This document shows, piece by piece, positions 6,495 to 9,282 of a stretch of DNA of 9,282 bases. The notes under the pieces were generated by a model. It had not been told where the DNA came from, did not search any database, and was given only the letters and a program-made list of their open reading frames with translations. A program made the translations under genes and the position numbers. Numbering within the stretch: the first letter of the stretch is position 1; the number at the start of each line of letters is the position of its first letter. Source of the DNA: Paracoccaceae bacterium (GTDB taxonomy: Bacteria; Pseudomonadota; Alphaproteobacteria; Rhodobacterales; Rhodobacteraceae); assembly GCA_007120685.1 (NCBI GenBank), contig SKNG01000152.1, forward strand, positions 1-9,282. Direction: 5' to 3'.

Positions 6495-7608
6495 CACCGA
6501 GGCCATGCTGGCCGGGCTGCGCGAATGGGTCGAATGCGAAAGCCCCACCTGGGATGCGGGTGCCGTCAACCGGATGCTGGATCTCGCCTGCCGCGATCTG
6601 GCGCTGATGGGGGCGGCGATCGAACGCATCCCCGGCGCGCCCGAGCCCTCGGGCGTGATGATGGGCGGCATGGTCCGCGCCCGCCTGCCGCATCCGCGCA
6701 TGGGCGAGCCGGGGATCACCATCATGGGCCATTTCGATACGGTGCACCCGGTCGGCACGCTGGGTGTGAACCCTTTCCGGATAGAGGGGGACAAGGCGTG
6801 GGGCCCCGGTATCTTCGACATGAAGGGCGGCAACTTCCTGGCGCTGGAGGCGCTGCGCCAACTGGCGGCGGCGGGCATGCAGACGCCGCTGCCGGTGACC
6901 GTTCTCTTTACGCCGGACGAGGAAATCGGCTCGCCCACCAGCCGCGCCCTGATCGAGGCCGAGGCCGCGCGCGCCCGCTATGTGCTGGTCCCCGAGCCGG
7001 GCAAGCAGGGCGGCGGCATCACCACCGGCCGCTACGCCATCGCGCGCTTCAACCTGACGACCACGGGCAAGCCCAGCCATGCCGGCGCGCGGCTGTCCGA
7101 GGGGCGCTCGGCCATCCGCGAGATGTGCAAGCGCATCCTGCAGATCGAAGCGATGACGGATGACGACTGCACCTTTTCGGTCGGCGTGCTGCATTCCGGC
7201 CAATGGGTGAATTGCGTCTCTTCCCAGGCCCGGGGCGAGGCGCTGAGCATGGCCAAACGGCAGGAAGACCTGGACCGGGGCGTGGCCGCCATGCTGGCGC
7301 TCAGCGATGCCGACACCGGGTTTCAGGTCACGCGCGGCCTGACCCGCCCGGTATGGGAGCCGTCAGAGGCCACGCTGAGCCTGGCCGCGCATGTCGAGAC
7401 GCTGCACAAGGCGGTCGGTCTGGGGTTTTCGCACCAGTCGCAGGGCGGCGGGTCGGACGGCAATTTCACCGGCGCCATGGGCGTGCCGACGCTGGACGGC
7501 CTGGGCGTGGAAGGCGACGGCGCCCACACGCTGGACGAACATATCGACATCCCAAGCCTGCCCGCCCGGGCCCGGGTCATGGCCGGGTTGCTGGCCGGCC
7601 TGTCCTGA
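6457..7608 (+). CDS. M20-family metallopeptidase, carboxypeptidase G2-like
   Basis: Predicted cytoplasmic zinc hydrolase (no signal peptide) of the glutamate carboxypeptidase/CPG2 group, cleaving an amide or peptide bond of the imported substrate; true substrate unknown. All catalytic positions are visible in 383 residues: H92 and D94 in GHFDTVHP, bridging D121 in GIFDMKGG, base E155 and ligand E156 in PDEEIGS, ligand E180 in VPEPGK, and the terminal His H357 in GDGAHTLDEH. Spacings D121-E155 (34) and E156-E180 (24) agree with those I recall for CPG2. The dimerisation domain spans about 187-300 and holds GKPSHAG (H208). CPG2 is about 415 residues with a leader; this protein is near the mature length. 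It is the last gene of the operon, starting 38 bases inside the ATPase gene. Unlike the minus-strand M20 gene at 1-1015, it belongs to the CPG2 branch, so the two are not recent duplicates. Confidence 0.94.
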   Translation: MLDHMALPDLPIDTEAMLAGLREWVECESPTWDAGAVNRMLDLACRDLALMGAAIERIPGAPEPSGVMMGGMVRARLPHPRMGEPGITIMGHFDTVHPVGTLGVNPFRIEGDKAWGPGIFDMKGGNFLALEALRQLAAAGMQTPLPVTVLFTPDEEIGSPTSRALIEAEAARARYVLVPEPGKQGGGITTGRYAIARFNLTTTGKPSHAGARLSEGRSAIREMCKRILQIEAMTDDDCTFSVGVLHSGQWVNCVSSQARGEALSMAKRQEDLDRGVAAMLALSDADTGFQVTRGLTRPVWEPSEATLSLAAHVETLHKAVGLGFSHQSQGGGSDGNFTGAMGVPTLDGLGVEGDGAHTLDEHIDIPSLPARARVMAGLLAGLS

Positions 7609-7793
7609 CCCCGGCCCTGCCCACCCGCCCCTTGACCAACGGGGCATCTGCACCGCTTCCGGCGCTTATGGGCGCATCACGCCGAAGCCGGACGCCAAGG
7701 CGACGCAGATCAGCAGCAGCGGGATCAGGCCGAGGCACCGGCCTGATCGTCCAGCGAGGCGCGCGTCGATCGGGCGCAGGGCGCCTCAGCGCG
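7609..7793. other. Convergent intergenic region with a start-less, gene-tail-like reading frame
   Basis: 185 bases between the stops of the plus-strand peptidase and the minus-strand DsbA-like gene. It contains a 10-bp hairpin (7723-7748). On the minus strand, from the stop at 7788-7786 to the TAA at 7668-7666, 39 sense codons are open. The second half encodes a hydrophobic stretch (LIPLLLICVALASGFGVMRP), which looks like the end of a membrane protein. There is no ATG, GTG or TTG before that stretch, so this is either chance or the remnant of a gene whose front was lost. I cannot name a family. Confidence 0.35.
7723..7748. terminator. Hairpin between convergent genes (possible bidirectional terminator)
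   Basis: Bases 7723-7732 are the exact reverse complement of 7739-7748, with a 6-base loop (AGGCAC). It lies 114 bases after the peptidase stop and 45 bases after the DsbA-like stop. No T-run follows on either strand, so intrinsic termination would be weak or Rho-assisted, and it may mainly protect mRNA 3' ends. The stem itself is unambiguous. Confidence 0.5.
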
Positions 7794-8609
7794 TCATGCC
7801 CGGACCGCGCAGCCAGGCGGCGCCCCCTCCTGCCGTTCCACCTCTACCAGGGCCAGCAGGGTCGCTCGGTCGATGTTTCCGACAACCACGGTCCTGCCGA
7901 CGAGCAGTGCCGGCGTGCCGGGAAAGCCGAAGATAAGCGCGAGCGCTCGGCTTTTGACGAGCGCTGCGGCGATGCCGGCACTCTCCATATCGACCAGCAG
8001 ACGGTCCGCATCCAGGCCGATGTCCGCGGCAAGGTCCTGCAAGTAATGCGGCGTGGGAAAGAAGCCCGAGCGCATCATCCTGTTGTGAAAGGCGACGTAG
8101 GCGCCTTGCTCGGCCGCGGCCAAGGCTGCCTTGGCGGCGGTTTCCGAACCCTCCCCGAAGATCGGCCATTCATGCCAGGCAACCCGGATCCTGCCCTGAA
8201 GCTCTTCTTCCAGCCCGGCGAGCTTCTGCGTCAGGACCCGGCAATACGGGCAGTAGTAATCCGAGAATGACGCAACGGGCATCACCGCATGCGGGATCGG
8301 CTCCGGGCCAAACAGGGCTCCGCAGATGTCCCGCCGCACGGCCGCCAGTGCGTCGTCATCGACGGTTGTACGGGTTTCCTGCAAGCCCAGCAGCGGGTTT
8401 GCTCCGGATGACGTCGCGCCGCTGGCGCTGATCCGGCGGAAGCCCTCTGGCGCCTCCAGCGGCTCGAACTCGAAGGTTCTGCCGATCCTGCCCCGCACCC
8501 AGTCAGGGCCGTACCAGACCAGACCCGCTGCCAAAGCGACGCCACCGACGATGGCAGCACGACGTCCAGGAGATGAAACCGACGTGCTATCGGCCCGGTT
8601 GCCATCCAT
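7794..8609 (-). CDS. DsbA-like thiol:disulfide oxidoreductase, membrane-anchored
   Basis: Thioredoxin-fold protein expected to act in the periplasm, forming or exchanging disulfides in exported proteins. The 271-residue product starts with a basic segment (R16-R17) and one hydrophobic helix at about 18-34, which may be an uncleaved anchor or a signal. A linker of about 60 residues follows, then the DsbA/thioredoxin_4 fold: active site C120-P-Y-C123 in FSDYYCPYCRVL, the HEWPIFGEGSE region (146-156), the helical insert (157-215) and the cis-proline loop GTPALLVG (P233). Two further Cys, C96 and C267, lie outside the active site. ATG 8609 is chosen because GGGAG (minus strand, 8621-8617) precedes it by 7 bases. 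It is convergent with the peptidase operon and has no co-directional partner within 540 bases. CPYC differs from the CPHC of classical DsbA. Whether it acts as oxidase, isomerase or reductant cannot be told from sequence. Confidence 0.93.
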   Translation of the reverse strand: MDGNRADSTSVSSPGRRAAIVGGVALAAGLVWYGPDWVRGRIGRTFEFEPLEAPEGFRRISASGATSSGANPLLGLQETRTTVDDDALAAVRRDICGALFGPEPIPHAVMPVASFSDYYCPYCRVLTQKLAGLEEELQGRIRVAWHEWPIFGEGSETAAKAALAAAEQGAYVAFHNRMMRSGFFPTPHYLQDLAADIGLDADRLLVDMESAGIAAALVKSRALALIFGFPGTPALLVGRTVVVGNIDRATLLALVEVERQEGAPPGCAVRA

Positions 8610-9149
8610 TCAGCATCTCCCACGAACGAAACTTCCGCACTTCCTTCAGCACGCGGGCTGGCGCCTCGCGTTGCTTCACGCCCCGCTCGGGCTTCATGTC
8701 GAACCGATCACCCCTGTCGGTACCCTGCCATTCGGGCAGGAGGCGAGTCCAGTCACGGGTTGACGAGCTGTAGCGTCGTCAGAAGCCCGGCGCATGCCGC
8801 CAGGAAGTTTTCGCAGCATTCGCGACACAACCCGTTCCGCGCCCCCTGAAACCTTCCTTGCAACTGCCCAGATCGCAGCCGTGGTCATCTGATGCTTATG
8901 GGTCAACCCCGCGGTGACTTCAATGTCGGCAATGCCGCGTTGCGGACTTGTTCTCTGCCGCCATCGGTTTCGGGGGGCTGTTGTTGCTGCGTGCCGCCTG
9001 ATGGCGCCGCATCACGCTGATTGACGCGCAGATCCATGGCCGCGCGTGGCCAGAACCGAAATCCGCAGATCAGAAGCCTCGGCATTGGCAGGAGTAATGC
9101 GCACCGGCGTCAGCGCATCGGGCCGGGTTGCCCTGTCTGCTCAGCCGCT
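8610..9149. other. 540-base stretch with no supported gene
   Basis: This lies between the DsbA-like start and the allophanate hydrolase stop and should hold the DsbA-like gene's promoter, though no clear -35/-10 pair was found. All three frames on both strands break into short pieces with mixed codon use. The best minus-strand pieces (8694-8906, TTG start; 8903-9085; ATG 8697 to TAG 8587, overlapping the DsbA-like start) lack convincing ribosome binding sites or recognisable motifs. Hairpins seen: 8724-8729 with 8735-8740 (6 bp, loop ATTCG); and an imperfect 7-of-8 bp repeat, 8925-8932 with 8940-8947. The region may be gene debris (inference). Confidence 0.5.
9097..9118 (-). terminator. Possible terminator hairpin after the allophanate hydrolase gene
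   Basis: GCGCAT at 9113-9118 and ATGCGC at 9097-9102 form a perfect 6-bp stem with a 10-base loop, starting 32 bases after the stop on the minus strand. The following minus-strand bases are TACTCC, only a poor T-run. Position fits a terminator, but the structure is weak. Confidence 0.3.
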
Positions 9150-9282
9150 TCAGGGGCCCGTGCTGCCCAGATAGGCGCGCCATCCACCATGGGTTGTGAT
9201 GTCCTGCGCGCCTGCGGTTGCATGAGCCTCGCACAGAAAGCCCGGCAGGGCCCGCCCGTCCGACAGGTGCACCTTGCCCAGC
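9150..9282 (-). CDS. atzF: Allophanate hydrolase, C-terminal end only (N-terminal part beyond window edge)
   Basis: Allophanate hydrolase converts allophanate to ammonia and CO2, the second step of the ATP-dependent urea amidolyase route and a step in s-triazine degradation. Only the last 43 codons and the TGA at 9152-9150 are visible. They encode LGKVHLSDGR, then GFLCEAHA, then DITTHGGWRAYL. This pattern matches my recollection of the C-terminal domain end of AtzF/DUR1,2-type allophanate hydrolases, including the near-terminal GGWRAYL. The amidase domain with its Ser-cisSer-Lys triad is outside the window. In many proteobacteria this gene adjoins urea carboxylase and its transporter, which would be expected to the right here. 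The gene symbol rests on this tail alone. Confidence 0.75.
   Translation of the reverse strand, partial: LGKVHLSDGRALPGFLCEAHATAGAQDITTHGGWRAYLGSTGP

Noticed and set aside
4569..6938. Open minus-strand frame of 789 codons opposite the permease, ATPase and peptidase genes.
   Set aside because: It lies antisense to three genes with clear family motifs, has no recognisable domain, and is His/Arg/Gln-rich, as expected when high-G+C coding DNA is read on the opposite strand.
8326..8763. Plus-strand open frame of 145 codons crossing the DsbA-like gene start.
   Set aside because: It is largely antisense to the DsbA-like coding region and Ser/Pro/Arg-rich, with no domain or ribosome binding site.
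8694..8906. Possible 70-residue minus-strand protein upstream of the DsbA-like gene.
   Set aside because: It starts at TTG, no convincing ribosome binding site precedes it, and no motif is recognised.
8903..9085. Possible 60-residue minus-strand protein just after the allophanate hydrolase stop.
   Set aside because: There is no ribosome binding site, and the composition is low in complexity (a QQQQPP run) without any domain.

Overview
The window is about 65-70% G+C, with strong G/C preference at third codon positions. The protein sequences look like those of an alphaproteobacterium, most likely Rhodobacterales and of Paracoccus type. That placement is inferred from composition and recollection of similar proteins; no marker gene is present. 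Most of the window is ordinary catabolic and transport DNA. No mobile element, CRISPR array, tRNA or rRNA was recognised.

Layout, left to right. (1) 1-1015, minus strand: an M20-family deacylase/peptidase of ArgE/DapE type, cut by the left edge so that its C-terminus is missing. (2) 1016-1282: a divergent regulatory region. It holds a perfect 12-bp operator-like palindrome and a hairpin that, on the minus strand, runs straight into a T-tract. (3) 1283-7608, plus strand: a tight five-gene operon encoding a solute-binding protein, two DppB/DppC-type permeases, one fused two-domain (DppD-DppF type) ATPase, and a carboxypeptidase G2-like M20 metallopeptidase. The permeases and ATPase are joined by 4-base stop/start overlaps. 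The peptidase start lies 38 bases inside the ATPase gene. A perfect 13-bp hairpin separates the binding-protein gene from the first permease gene. (4) 7609-7793: a short convergent intergenic region with a 10-bp hairpin and a gene-tail-like hydrophobic reading frame that has no start codon. (5) 7794-8609, minus strand: a membrane-anchored DsbA-like thiol oxidoreductase with a CPYC active site. (6) 8610-9149: 540 bases with no gene I can support. (7) 9150-9282, minus strand: the last 43 codons of an allophanate hydrolase, whose body lies beyond the right edge.

How the genes fit together (inference). The ABC system resembles peptide/nickel/opine-type importers. It is bracketed by two different M20 hydrolases, one divergently transcribed and one translationally coupled as the last gene of the operon. 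The simplest reading is a scavenging module that imports a peptide or N-acyl amino acid and cleaves it in the cytoplasm. The glutamate-carboxypeptidase-like enzyme hints at a C-terminal glutamate or similar amidated substrate, but the true substrate cannot be read from sequence. The allophanate hydrolase fragment belongs to a separate urea/allophanate nitrogen-salvage locus to the right. The DsbA-like gene sits between the two loci and has no obvious link to either.
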